A DNA stretch of 30,898 bases. It comes from JAXGQD01 sp964401615 (GTDB lineage Bacteria; Bacillota; Clostridia; Saccharofermentanales; Fastidiosipilaceae). The stretch covers positions 1 through 30,898 of the forward strand of contig CAYNZF010000017.1 in assembly GCA_964401615.1 (NCBI GenBank). Direction: 5' to 3'. Position 1 is the first letter of the stretch, and each line of letters starts with the position of its first letter. Under the pieces are notes generated by a model that saw only the letters and a list, made by a program, of their open reading frames with translations, was not told where the DNA came from and made no database searches. Made by a program: the position numbers and the translations under genes. Positions 16,181 to 24,256 of this stretch are shown one piece after another.

Positions 16181-17359
16181 GGTTTTCACCTTTTGATAGG
16201 CACGGTCAAAATCGATCAGCAATTCCAGCGTGGGAGCGTAAACATGAATTTTATCTTGAATGCTGCGATTCAGCTCTTCATTTGACGTTTTTTCGTTATC
16301 AGGCACGACGATGTCAAAAGACACCCTGAAATGACCTTGATCTGACCTATTCAGAAATTGAAAGTCATGGATGCTTAATTGTGTGCTAATTTCATTTACA
16401 CTGTTCTGAATCAGCCTGATGATTCGTTGTTCTTCAACGGTCCTGGGTCTCTCCGGATCGACATGAATCAGGAGCTTAACTCCGTATTCCCCGGCCACTT
16501 CCCGCTCGATTTCATCGATGATGTTGTGGATCACTACGAGTGCTGTCTGAGCGTCCATTGAGACATGAATCGAGGCGTAAATATTGGCGTGACCGTATTC
16601 ATGAATCAGCAAGTCATGGGTGGACAGGATTTCGGGATGCAGATTTACCATCCTGACGATCCCCTTGAACATTTCCGGATCCGGTCTTGAACCCATCAGG
16701 CGATTCACCATGTCTATCAAAATTTGAATGCCGGTTTTCAGTACAAAAGCCGCGACCACGGCGCCAACGTATGAATCGATATTGATTTTAAACAGCAGAC
16801 CCATAAAAGCCGAAAACAAAACCGCGCCGGTAGCGAGCACATCGTTACGGCTGTCTTTGGCCGTGGCCATGAGCAGATCTGAATTGAGCTTCAAGCTTAG
16901 TTTTCGATTGTAAAAAAACATCCATAATTTGATGAAAATTGATATGACGATCATGATGAGTGTTGGCAGAGTCGTTTTCGGAAGCTCCTGGCTGCCAAAG
17001 CTTTCGTAGGCCGACCTTAACAATTCCAATCCCATTAAAATGATGAGCACCGCTACACCGGTGGTCGCCAGATACTCTGCGCGGGCATGGCCATAGGGGT
17101 GATTCTTATCCGCCGGTTTGGCTGATATTTTGAAGCTCAGCAAGGTTACAGCTTGTGAAATCAAGTCAGAGAGGTTATTCAAGCCATCTGCGATCAAAGC
17201 CACGGAACCGCTCAAGTAACCAAACAATAATTTTCCGGTGAACAGAAAAATATTGCACACACTGCCGACCAGGGCACTTAGTATGCCGTAGTCTTCCCTA
17301 TTTTCCATGCGCACCTCATGGCGCAGTGACTCAAAAAACAGCTTCCGGTATTTATTCAT
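16169..17359 (-). CDS. Cation diffusion facilitator exporter, probably manganese type
   Basis: A 396-residue CDF protein: six membrane helices (about residues 27-215) and a cytoplasmic domain, here followed by an extra C-terminal extension of around 90 residues. Helix 2 has ADGLNNLSD, giving N61-x3-D65, and helix 5 has D169-x3-D173 (KDSRND). Zinc CDFs usually carry His in helix 5 (HxxxD); the N/D/D/D set is that reported for manganese exporters such as MntE of Streptococcus pneumoniae. It therefore most likely exports Mn2+ by proton antiport. ATG 17359 is preceded by GGAAAGAG. It sits alone between convergent genes and downstream of the rpsD terminator. Metal choice is inference from four residues. 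Confidence 0.85.
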   Translation of the reverse strand: MNKYRKLFFESLRHEVRMENREDYGILSALVGSVCNIFLFTGKLLFGYLSGSVALIADGLNNLSDLISQAVTLLSFKISAKPADKNHPYGHARAEYLATTGVAVLIILMGLELLRSAYESFGSQELPKTTLPTLIMIVISIFIKLWMFFYNRKLSLKLNSDLLMATAKDSRNDVLATGAVLFSAFMGLLFKINIDSYVGAVVAAFVLKTGIQILIDMVNRLMGSRPDPEMFKGIVRMVNLHPEILSTHDLLIHEYGHANIYASIHVSMDAQTALVVIHNIIDEIEREVAGEYGVKLLIHVDPERPRTVEEQRIIRLIQNSVNEISTQLSIHDFQFLNRSDQGHFRVSFDIVVPDNEKTSNEELNRSIQDKIHVYAPTLELLIDFDRAYQKVKTKKA

Positions 17360-17412
17360 GATCTCTTTCCGTGGTGATTCGCCTTGAAAATTGTCCTAGG
17401 CTAATTCCCGAT

Positions 17413-17449
17413 AAATTAAAACAATCCACAGCCCGAAAGCCATGGATTG
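17413..17449 (-). terminator. Rho-independent terminator of rpsD
   Basis: On the minus strand, CAATCCA and TGGATTG form a seven-base stem extended by four more pairs (two G-T), with a loop of TTTCGG and a following TTTTAATTT. It lies 42 bases after the rpsD stop codon. Confidence 0.75.
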
Positions 17450-17491
17450 ATTGCTGCGATGTGGATGAGGCGTAAACCTTGCTTGACCCTA

Positions 17492-18094
17492 TTAACGGGA
17501 GTAGAATTCGACCACGAGGGACTCATCAAGATCTTCATTGAGTTCCGTGCGATCCGGGTAGCGGACATAGACGCCTTTACGTGCATCTTTGTCAACGGAT
17601 ACGAATTCCGGTGAAGAAATGGACGCATCGAGGGAATCACTGACGACAGAGAATCCACGGGATTTTTCGCGCAGTTCAATCGTTTGACCCGGCTTGACTT
17701 GGAAAGAGGGGATATCCACTTTCTTGCCGTCTACCAGGATATGACCATGGTTGACCAATTGACGTGTAGCTCTGCGTGTGCGGCCAAAATTCATGCGATA
17801 GCAGATGTTGTCCAAACGGGACTCCAACATTACGAGAAAATTGGTGCCGTGGACGCCGGGCAGCTTACCGGCTTTGATATAGGTGTTATAAAATTGGCGT
17901 TCGCTTAAGCCGTAGAGATTACGGATGCGTTGTTTTTCACGCAGCTGTAAAGCATATTCCGACATCTTGGAACGACGACCCTGGCCGTGTTGACCCGGAG
18001 CGTACGCTCTCCTCTGAAGTTCTTTACCTGTTTCTAAGATGGAGAAGCCCAAGCGGCGGGATTTTTTCCAAACAGGACCTGTGTAACGTGCCAT
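17492..18094 (-). CDS. rpsD: Small-subunit ribosomal protein uS4
   Basis: The 200-residue ribosomal protein S4, a primary 16S rRNA binder that nucleates 30S assembly. It begins MARYTGPVWKKSRRLGFS, has GQHGQGRRSKMSEYALQLRE in the N-terminal part, and the S4 RNA-binding domain from about residue 90 (LESRLDNICYRMNF, then NHGHILVDGKKVDIPS). It lacks the N-terminal zinc-binding cysteines found in some S4 proteins. ATG 18094 is preceded by AAAGGAGG, which decides against longer in-frame extensions. The gene is monocistronic, with its own promoter, long leader and terminator, as in Bacillus. Autoregulation by S4 binding the leader is likely. Confidence 0.97.
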   Translation of the reverse strand: MARYTGPVWKKSRRLGFSILETGKELQRRAYAPGQHGQGRRSKMSEYALQLREKQRIRNLYGLSERQFYNTYIKAGKLPGVHGTNFLVMLESRLDNICYRMNFGRTRRATRQLVNHGHILVDGKKVDIPSFQVKPGQTIELREKSRGFSVVSDSLDASISSPEFVSVDKDARKGVYVRYPDRTELNEDLDESLVVEFYSR

Positions 18095-18250
18095 GTGTAT
18101 CCTCCTTTGTGTTTCTAAGTTAAACAGCAAATGAAACAAATCATTCCGTAGGGGTGTTTGACTAAAATGTTTCAGCCTTGCAGCCTGCTTACTTCATTCC
18201 CACTGTGTCAAACGCCATTTCTGCGGCCTTTGTTTGCTGCCTTTAAGCAC
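18095..18250 (-). promoter_or_regulatory. Candidate S4 autoregulatory leader with pseudoknot
   Basis: About 155 bases lie between the predicted transcription start and rpsD. On the minus strand GTTTGAC (18213-18207) pairs perfectly with GTCAAAC (18162-18156), closing a loop of about 44 bases. Inside the loop GTGGG (18203-18199) can pair with CCTAC (18152-18148) outside the stem, giving a pseudoknot. Leaders bound by S4 in Bacillota are described as pseudoknotted; this match is by architecture, not by alignment. Confidence 0.5.
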
Positions 18251-18256
18251 CAGGGA

Positions 18257-18285
18257 ATTCTAACACCATCGCTTAATTAAGTCAA
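18257..18285 (-). promoter_or_regulatory. Sigma-A promoter of rpsD
   Basis: On the minus strand TTGACT (18285-18280) and TAGAAT (18262-18257) are spaced by exactly 17 bases. Transcription would begin near 18250, directly after the end of the murD-like gene. Confidence 0.75.
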
Positions 18286-18291
18286 ATGCTT

Positions 18292-19728
18292 CTACAAAGC
18301 CAAAACTGCATTTTTAAAGGCGTTTCCGCGCTCTTCGAAATTCTTGAAACGATGATAACTCGAAGCAGCCGGTGAGAGTAAAACAGCTGTTCCCGGCCCG
18401 GCCAGCTGACTTGCCTTCTGCACCGCTTCTTCAATCGTCTCGGCCGTATAGGCGCGCCCGGCTGCTCCGTTTGTGGCAAAATATTCAAAAACCTGCGCCC
18501 CCGTATCGGGCAGACAAATCACCTTGAGTGCCGGGTACATCAACAAGCGGCTCAAAAATTCGGCATAGTCGAGCCCTCTGTCCATTCCTCCGACCAGGAG
18601 GCAGGACACATTTCCCAGAGTTTCCAAAGCCAGTAAAGTTGACTGGGGTATGGTCGCAATCGAGTCGTTGTAGTAATCCACCTCAGCGACGCTGCGAACC
18701 CATTCGTTGCGATGCGCCAGGCCTTGATATCCTTCTATCCCCTGTCTGATCGACTCTGTGTCAGCACCCAGATAATACGCAGCCGCTGCAGCCACCGCCG
18801 CGTCAAAATGCTGATGCTTTCCGAGGAGATGTTTATTCAAAGCGAGCAGCGTCATGGAAAATTCAGTCCCGTCGCGCAAGTCATTTAAGGTAAAACCACT
18901 TTGATTTAAGATTAAGCGGCCTACGCAGTGCTCGTCTTCGCCAAGATTGCTTTCGGGAGACGCGTCCCCTGCTTCTTCGTGCGTCAGCAGACAATATTTA
19001 CCTTTGAGGAGCGGCAGACTACGCCGTAGTAAATCCCGGTCCAGCGAATTCAGAATAAAAAGATCCTCTTGGCTTTGAAACCTCAGAATATTCAGTTTGG
19101 CCTCCAAATACTCGTCGTAATCACGATAATGATCGAGGTGTTCCGGATAAAAATTCGTGAGGGCCGCGACATGCGGAGAAGCCTGCACATATTCGAGTTG
19201 ATGTGAAGAAAGTTCCAGGCAAAGGCAAGCCCCTGCAGCCATCGCTTCAATTTCATCCAGGACCGGAATCCCGATGTTTCCCCTCAAATATGACGGGGTC
19301 GTAGTTCGGGACATGATCGAGTAAAGTAGACTCGTTGTCGTGGATTTACCCTTGGTGCCACTGACCGCGGCTGTTTTCAAATCATGCATAAAACGCAGGA
19401 CCAGATCGATTTGACTTGTGATCTCCGTTTGTGGAAATTCTAGTGTGTAAGCTGAATGATCAGGTTTACGGTGAAAATCCTTAAAAGAAATTCCGGGCGA
19501 TTTGAATACTAAATCAAAGTCTGCCATGGCGGCCAAATAATTTTCACCACTATAGCAAAGATATGAATTTTTAAATTCGTCGGACAAGTCCACCCGGTCC
19601 GCGATGCCCAATTTCGCCCAGTGAACTTCCTCGCGATGGCGTTCCAAAAAGGCCAGCGTGGATTTACCCTCACGACCGAAACCAAGGATGAGGATCCTTT
19701 TGCCCGCCAAATGATCCAGCAGGGCCAT
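18292..19728 (-). CDS. murD2: UDP-N-acetylmuramoyl-L-alanine-L-glutamate ligase, MurD2-like
   Basis: A Mur ligase of 478 residues. An N-terminal Rossmann domain starts ILILGFGREG; the ATP loop is GTKGKST (124-130), where ordinary MurD has GTNGKT. LELSSHQLE and NFYPEHLDHYRDYDEYL follow in the central domain, then HRNEWV and YYNDSIATIPQSTLLAL in the C-terminal domain. It ends the same operon as a clear MurL, so it most likely adds L-glutamate (not D-glutamate) to UDP-MurNAc-L-Ala, as MurD2 does in Xanthomonas. Start: ATG 19728 with GAGAGTGG upstream is preferred; a GTG at 19752 directly at the murL stop is possible. Classic MurD cannot be excluded without biochemical data. Confidence 0.85.
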   Translation of the reverse strand: MALLDHLAGKRILILGFGREGKSTLAFLERHREEVHWAKLGIADRVDLSDEFKNSYLCYSGENYLAAMADFDLVFKSPGISFKDFHRKPDHSAYTLEFPQTEITSQIDLVLRFMHDLKTAAVSGTKGKSTTTSLLYSIMSRTTTPSYLRGNIGIPVLDEIEAMAAGACLCLELSSHQLEYVQASPHVAALTNFYPEHLDHYRDYDEYLEAKLNILRFQSQEDLFILNSLDRDLLRRSLPLLKGKYCLLTHEEAGDASPESNLGEDEHCVGRLILNQSGFTLNDLRDGTEFSMTLLALNKHLLGKHQHFDAAVAAAAAYYLGADTESIRQGIEGYQGLAHRNEWVRSVAEVDYYNDSIATIPQSTLLALETLGNVSCLLVGGMDRGLDYAEFLSRLLMYPALKVICLPDTGAQVFEYFATNGAAGRAYTAETIEEAVQKASQLAGPGTAVLLSPAASSYHRFKNFEERGNAFKNAVLAL

Positions 19729-19752
19729 TAATCCACTCTCAATATGCTGCAC

Positions 19753-21216
19753 TCAATCCACCGCCTTTTGATCGGAATCGAGAAAACCCTCCAGGAACGG
19801 CAAGTAGTCCTCAGGGACTGCATGATCAGCAAAGCGCTTTTTCAGGGGATGAGGATCATAGGTGACCAGAACCAGATCCCGCCCACTATCGTTCCAATGA
19901 AGCTCACCGAATTCTGCGCGATACGCACGCTGAGCAAAGTTTTTCAAAAGAGCGGGCAGTTCATTAAACTCAGGGGCAAAACAACGTCCGGCCTGCAATT
20001 CTTGATTGATATACATCACCAGAGCCAAAAGGACCTCCTGGACCGTGCCTACGCACTCAAATGGCTTTTCTGCGCTGAAACCGCAGAGTTCGTCCAGGAT
20101 CGGGGACAGACTCCGGTCGTCAAATATTTCTCGGCCGATTATTTCATCCACTTTCTCTCTTCCCAAGAATGGCAAAAGCATGACCGCGACAAACAGGCAC
20201 TTGGCACACTGTCCACACCAGCTATTGTTCTTTGACCCTGTGTTGCACGAACGAAAGACCTGAAAATACTGCGGATAGCGCGAGAACTGACGCGCGATGG
20301 CCAATTCACTGAATGGCCGTAAAAGGCTGAAATAACGCTGTTTAGGGTTGATGTATTTCTGCAGATAGTGCGCGAACATCCGCTCAAAATCGCTGCTCTT
20401 GGAATATTGATGGTTGACTTCACTGTCTTTCACGGTGGATTCATTCGCGGACGATTCGTTGGAAAGTACGATATCATCGATCTTGTACATAAACGCCGCG
20501 AAGGCTGCGCTGAAGGCTACAAGGGCTGAGAATGGCGTGTGACCGTTCATATAACCGGCCGCGTTCAGTTTTAGCAAAGCGGGATCCAAACTGCGGCGGG
20601 GCAGAATTTGTCGCTCGGGGTCGATTCCGGCGAGCTGCATCGATGCCAGGGCAGCCGGAGTTGCGTTGATGGAATATGCGAAGCGCTTATCGCCCATTGA
20701 GCTTAGTCTTTCCAGGCTGACCAGAGAATCTTTTCCGCCGCCCACAGGAATCAGTGCTCTTCGCGGCGCAATGACTGCTTCTGCTGGCTCCGCCTTCAAG
20801 CTTTGGTCGGTCGAACTGTGCGAGGATTCAGTAAAATCGAGAAATTCAGCCTCTGATATCAAAATACCATTGCGGTATCTGAACTCACCAAGACCCGATC
20901 CATAAAGCTGTTTCCAGAAAACCCGCTGCTCTTCATCCAACTGAGCACATCTGATCTCGATCAAAGGCGGACAAGCACACTTCCAGTAGGAGATCAGCTC
21001 CACCATGCCAAGGTTGAAGGCGTAGCGCTCTGCCAGAGACGCGTCCAGGTCTTGTGAGGCCAATGCGGTTTTTGGAAATACCCAGCTCGGCTTGAATTCG
21101 GCCAAATCCGGTATTTCAAAATGATAAGACAAACGGAGCTGATCAGCCGTTTCATCGAGCGTATAGCTGTGGTAAACAAAGCGCGGAAAATCCCGCCGTA
21201 ATTTATATATATCCAT
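19753..21216 (-). CDS. murL: UDP-N-acetyl-alpha-D-muramoyl-L-alanyl-L-glutamate epimerase (MurL)
   Basis: Inverts the terminal L-Glu of UDP-MurNAc-L-Ala-L-Glu to D-Glu with ATP, replacing glutamate racemase in supplying peptidoglycan D-Glu. The 487-residue protein matches the Xanthomonas MurL pattern in order: GSGLGEFRYRNG (107-118), IPVGGGKDSLVSLE (156-169, PP-loop ATP site), NGHTPFSALVAF, LSNESSANES (251-260), NHQYSKS (268-274), YFSLLRPFSELAIARQF (295-311), a Cys at 324, WCGQCAKCLFV (333-343), and a KPFECVG block. ATG 21216 is preferred over TTG 21222. It lies upstream of and nearly abuts the MurD2-like gene. Family identity is strong; activity is by homology. Confidence 0.9.
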   Translation of the reverse strand: MDIYKLRRDFPRFVYHSYTLDETADQLRLSYHFEIPDLAEFKPSWVFPKTALASQDLDASLAERYAFNLGMVELISYWKCACPPLIEIRCAQLDEEQRVFWKQLYGSGLGEFRYRNGILISEAEFLDFTESSHSSTDQSLKAEPAEAVIAPRRALIPVGGGKDSLVSLERLSSMGDKRFAYSINATPAALASMQLAGIDPERQILPRRSLDPALLKLNAAGYMNGHTPFSALVAFSAAFAAFMYKIDDIVLSNESSANESTVKDSEVNHQYSKSSDFERMFAHYLQKYINPKQRYFSLLRPFSELAIARQFSRYPQYFQVFRSCNTGSKNNSWCGQCAKCLFVAVMLLPFLGREKVDEIIGREIFDDRSLSPILDELCGFSAEKPFECVGTVQEVLLALVMYINQELQAGRCFAPEFNELPALLKNFAQRAYRAEFGELHWNDSGRDLVLVTYDPHPLKKRFADHAVPEDYLPFLEGFLDSDQKAVD

Positions 21217-21276
21217 GCTCAATTTCTTTCAAAGTATTGGTAAAATGAACCTCGATGCACTGCTTGTGCGATTCTA

Positions 21277-21304
21277 ATCATAGAGCGCAAAGTGTTATAA
21301 TCAA
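21277..21304 (-). promoter_or_regulatory. Candidate promoter of murL-murD2
   Basis: On the minus strand TTGATT (21304-21299) and TATGAT (21282-21277) are 16 bases apart, about 60 bases before murL. The AT-rich divergent region offers other partial matches, so this is tentative. Confidence 0.35.
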
Positions 21305-21324
21305 GCAATAATTAGTCAATTCAC

Positions 21325-21354
21325 TTACAAGGGGTCTTTTGCTGGTACTATTAT
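21325..21354 (+). promoter_or_regulatory. Candidate promoter of the MerR-like gene
   Basis: TTACAA (21325-21330) and TATTAT (21349-21354) are 18 bases apart, 45 bases before the start codon. A TATAAT at 21296-21301 lacks a matching -35 box. Confidence 0.4.
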
Positions 21355-21399
21355 AGCATTCCTCTTATTCCCGTAGGTTGAAGACACACGAGGTAAAGA

Positions 21400-21981
21400 A
21401 TGAATTTTGCAAAAGTATGTGAACGAAGTGGCTTGGATCAAGAAGCAATTAAATTTTACGTCAGCGAAAAGCTGATTACCCCTCTCTTTCCGGAAAAACA
21501 AAGCGCGGAAGCCGCTGAATACGCGGAAGATGACTTGATGCGTCTGGACGCGATCGCCAACTTGCGCAAGCTGCGTTTTTCTACGGAAGATATCAGAAAA
21601 ATTCTTTACAATCCTACGAAAGCCGCCGGTTTGACGCTCAATCAATTTTCTCGTCTGGAAAACAAATACACAGAATTGTCGACTTGCATCAAGCAATTGG
21701 AAAATATTGACCTGGCCAGCTTCAACAATCCGGATGAAGTCATCGCTTTTTTAGCCAATCTGGATATAGATATCAGCTTGCCGAGACGTGATTTGAACCG
21801 CGACGATGAAGCGCGCATGCGTGCCGCCATGGACGAGAAAAGCAGGCAAAACGAAGCGATGCATGAGCAGCTTTTGCAGTTGGAAAAAAACAATAAAAAA
21901 CATCTGATTTTTTCGCTCATTTGTCTTTTTCTTTTCATCCTTTGTCTTGGCTTTATTCTTGGCCCATACATTTTTTGGTAA
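21400..21981 (+). CDS. MerR-like transcription regulator with a C-terminal membrane anchor
   Basis: A 193-residue protein. Residues 1-70 resemble a MerR-type winged helix: FAKVCERSGLDQEAIKFYVSEKLITP is the usual helix-turn-helix plus the conserved Y of the wing, followed by DDLMRLDAIANLRKLRFSTEDIRKIL. A coiled-coil dimer part follows (about 75-165), and residues 168-191 form a single hydrophobic helix ending in FW. It has no effector-binding domain or metal-site cysteines. A membrane-tethered MerR regulator would sense an envelope signal or the neighbouring permease. ATG 21400 follows GAGGTAAAGA. It is transcribed with the AI-2E family gene 26 bases downstream, which may be its partner. Confidence 0.75.
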   Translation: MNFAKVCERSGLDQEAIKFYVSEKLITPLFPEKQSAEAAEYAEDDLMRLDAIANLRKLRFSTEDIRKILYNPTKAAGLTLNQFSRLENKYTELSTCIKQLENIDLASFNNPDEVIAFLANLDIDISLPRRDLNRDDEARMRAAMDEKSRQNEAMHEQLLQLEKNNKKHLIFSLICLFLFILCLGFILGPYIFW

Positions 21982-22007
21982 TTCAGAAGGCGGGAGAAAG
22001 ATAGATT

Positions 22008-23174
22008 ATGAATTTGGATAAGCAAAACCGACGCAGCATCATGATACTGATCAGCTTTACGATCCTGCTCTATCTGGGTGTTTCGAATATCGGCATGCTC
22101 CCCAAGTATTTCTCTTCGCTGCTGGATTTTCTGACGCCGATCATGATTGCTTTGGTGGTCGCTTTGATTCTCAACGCAATCATGAGCAAACTGGAAAGCA
22201 GATTTTTCGGCAGTCCCTGGAAAAAGCATAATCGTTTCCGTGTCAAAGCGGCCAGGCCGCTCAGTATATTGATGACCCTGGTTTTGGCTTTTGGTTTGGT
22301 GCTCGGTGTTATGTTCATTGTCATCCCGGAGCTGGTCAAAACCATCAGCAGCTTGGTCAACCAGATTCCTCAATTCTTTATGAATATCGAAAAACTGATC
22401 AGCGAATGGTCCATGGAAATTCCTGAACTGCAGGATCTGATCAATCGCTATAATCTCAACCTAACCACTGTGGGTCAAAGAATTATCGTTTGGCTCCAAT
22501 CAGTGGGCAGTTCTTTACTGAACAACACCGTGACCTTTTCCATGAATGTGATTTCTGCAGTATTCAATTTTCTGCTCGGCTTCATCCTTGCTATCTACAT
22601 GCTTGCACAGAAAGAGAAACTGGGGCGGCAAGGTCGTTCACTGCTCTATTCCTTGTTTAAAGAGGCAAAAGTTGACCGTGTTCTGGAAATTCTGCATCTG
22701 GCCAACAACACGTTTTCATCTTTCCTTACCGGTCAAATGCTGGAATGTGTCATTCTCGGTTTGATGTGTCTGGTCGCAATGAGCATCTTCGGCTTCCCTT
22801 ACGCACTGATGATCAGCGTTCTGATCATGGTGACCGCCATGGTTCCGATGGTAGGAAGCTTTGTAGCAGGTTTTGTCGGTTTCTTGTTGATCCTCACCAG
22901 CAATCCGATCCAGGCCGTATGGTTTGTGGTCATGTTCCTTGTCATCCAGCAGATCGAAGGCAATTTGATATATCCCCACGTCGTCGGAAAATCTGTGGGA
23001 CTCAGTCCTATCTGGATTCTCATATCCATCACCATCGGAGGTTCCTTGGCAGGTGTGATGGGGATGGTACTCAGTATTCCCGTCGCTTCGGTTTTGTACA
23101 GCCTGACGAGTGATTTCATCAACAAGCGTCTTATAACTAAGCGCATTCCCTTTTACAAGACCAATCATAGCTGA
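22008..23174 (+). CDS. AI-2E family transporter
   Basis: A 388-residue polytopic protein of the AI-2E family (TqsA, YdbI, PerM and relatives). It has two or three N-terminal membrane helices, a long amphipathic extracytoplasmic segment (about 110-170), then five or so helices, with the conserved block GNLIYPHVVGKSVGLSPIW (near 322-340) and IGGSLAGVMGMVLSIPVASV after it. Members export varied solutes, including AI-2 and possibly Na+/H+ exchange; the substrate here is unknown. GGGAG lies upstream of ATG 22008. It follows the membrane-anchored MerR-like gene and ends at a strong terminator. Confidence 0.88.
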   Translation: MNLDKQNRRSIMILISFTILLYLGVSNIGMLPKYFSSLLDFLTPIMIALVVALILNAIMSKLESRFFGSPWKKHNRFRVKAARPLSILMTLVLAFGLVLGVMFIVIPELVKTISSLVNQIPQFFMNIEKLISEWSMEIPELQDLINRYNLNLTTVGQRIIVWLQSVGSSLLNNTVTFSMNVISAVFNFLLGFILAIYMLAQKEKLGRQGRSLLYSLFKEAKVDRVLEILHLANNTFSSFLTGQMLECVILGLMCLVAMSIFGFPYALMISVLIMVTAMVPMVGSFVAGFVGFLLILTSNPIQAVWFVVMFLVIQQIEGNLIYPHVVGKSVGLSPIWILISITIGGSLAGVMGMVLSIPVASVLYSLTSDFINKRLITKRIPFYKTNHS

Positions 23175-23192
23175 GTAACTATCGAAATAATT

Positions 23193-23232
23193 AAACAGGG
23201 ATCATCTCAGCCTGAGACAATCCCTGTTTTTA
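23193..23232 (+). terminator. Strong Rho-independent terminator, possibly bidirectional
   Basis: AAACAGGGAT and ATCCCTGTTT enclose an inner CTCAG-C-CTGAG hairpin and run into TTTTT on the plus strand. It ends the AI-2E gene. On the minus strand the same hairpin is followed by TTTAATTATTT, so it may also end the sugar operon, whose last gene stops 45 bases away. Confidence 0.8.
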
Positions 23233-23276
23233 ATGATGCCAATATTCGCGTACCTGACGATCTGCAGAACTTGTTT

Positions 23277-24143
23277 TTAGCCCAGCATGTAACGTTGAAA
23301 ATTCACGGCCTGGCGAGCATCTTCGTCCATCTGGCCGGCCGGAGCACCCGGATTCATTTCCCGCCATATTTTGATGTCCGAACCCACTTGTCCTCCCATG
23401 CTTACAAATGGCTCCATGACCACCGCTCCATCGTAGGAGATGTCGTGCAAAGCTTCGGCGATTTCTCTCCATGGAGTACGGCCCTTACCCGGGACGCGCC
23501 GGTTGCATTCACCCGTATGGAAATGTCCTAAATGCGAGCCCGCAAGGCGAATCGCACCACCAATGCTGTCCTCTTCTATGTTCATATGAAAGGTATCCAG
23601 CATGATCTTGACACGGGCTTCGCCGACTTCAGTCACAAAGCGCACGGCTTCTTCCGCAGTATTTAGGAGATAACCCTCAAAGCGGTTCAAGACTTCCAGA
23701 CAGTAGTCAACGCCGCGATCGGAGGCGATTTTTCCCATTTCTGCGACGGATTCGACGCTGCGGCCCCAATCCCCCGGTTTGTCGATGGGCTGACTATAGT
23801 CAACCGGCCAGTAGGAGTAAATTCCACCGCCCAAAGTGTGAATATCCATGATTTCCAATCGTTCCAATAAGTCAACATAAAATGCTTTGCCATTGGCGCG
23901 CACCTGGGCATCAGGAGAAGCAAGGTTCTGTGAAGGGTTTGGTCCATGACCGCAGGTCAGAATGATACCGTTCGCCTTGGCCTCCGCCTTTAATTCCAAC
24001 ATTTGCTCTCTTGAATAATTGGGTATGGGGGTGGCGGCGATTTCCAGCACATCGAAGCCCAATGACGCGACTTTTTCAATGTAAGGCAAAAAATCGGCTG
24101 CCCACTGATGTTCCCAATAAGCATAATAGATTCCGTGTTTCAT
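23277..24143 (-). CDS. D-psicose (D-allulose) 3-epimerase / ketose 3-epimerase
   Basis: Epimerises ketoses at C3, classically D-fructose and D-psicose, and often D-tagatose, L-ribulose and L-xylulose. The 288-residue TIM barrel starts MKHGIYYAYWEHQW, nearly identical to the Ruminiclostridium cellulolyticum enzyme, and carries the same metal and catalytic residues at the same numbers: E150 (CLEVLNRFE), D183 (MLDTFHMN), H209 (GHFHTGECNR) and E244 (VVMEPF). Last gene of the sugar operon; a terminator-like hairpin lies between it and the binding protein gene, so expression may be reduced or separate. Its true sugar depends on the transporter and kinase. Confidence 0.93.
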   Translation of the reverse strand: MKHGIYYAYWEHQWAADFLPYIEKVASLGFDVLEIAATPIPNYSREQMLELKAEAKANGIILTCGHGPNPSQNLASPDAQVRANGKAFYVDLLERLEIMDIHTLGGGIYSYWPVDYSQPIDKPGDWGRSVESVAEMGKIASDRGVDYCLEVLNRFEGYLLNTAEEAVRFVTEVGEARVKIMLDTFHMNIEEDSIGGAIRLAGSHLGHFHTGECNRRVPGKGRTPWREIAEALHDISYDGAVVMEPFVSMGGQVGSDIKIWREMNPGAPAGQMDEDARQAVNFQRYMLG

Positions 24144-24170
24144 GTCCTTTTCTCCTATATAAACATGCTT

Positions 24171-24219
24171 AAAATAAAAGCAGACCCCACTAAAGCTTTT
24201 TCGAATTAGCGGGATCTGC
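24171..24219 (-). terminator. Terminator between the binding-protein and epimerase genes
   Basis: On the minus strand a 14-pair stem (GCAGATCCCGCTAA with TTAGTGGGGTCTGC, two wobble pairs) is followed by TTTTATTTT. It follows the SBP stop by about 38 bases and precedes the epimerase start by 27, so it either ends the transporter transcript or lowers read-through into the epimerase. Confidence 0.75.
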
Positions 24220-24256
24220 GGTTCAGTTAGTCACAATTGTTTTGATTTCTTATCGA

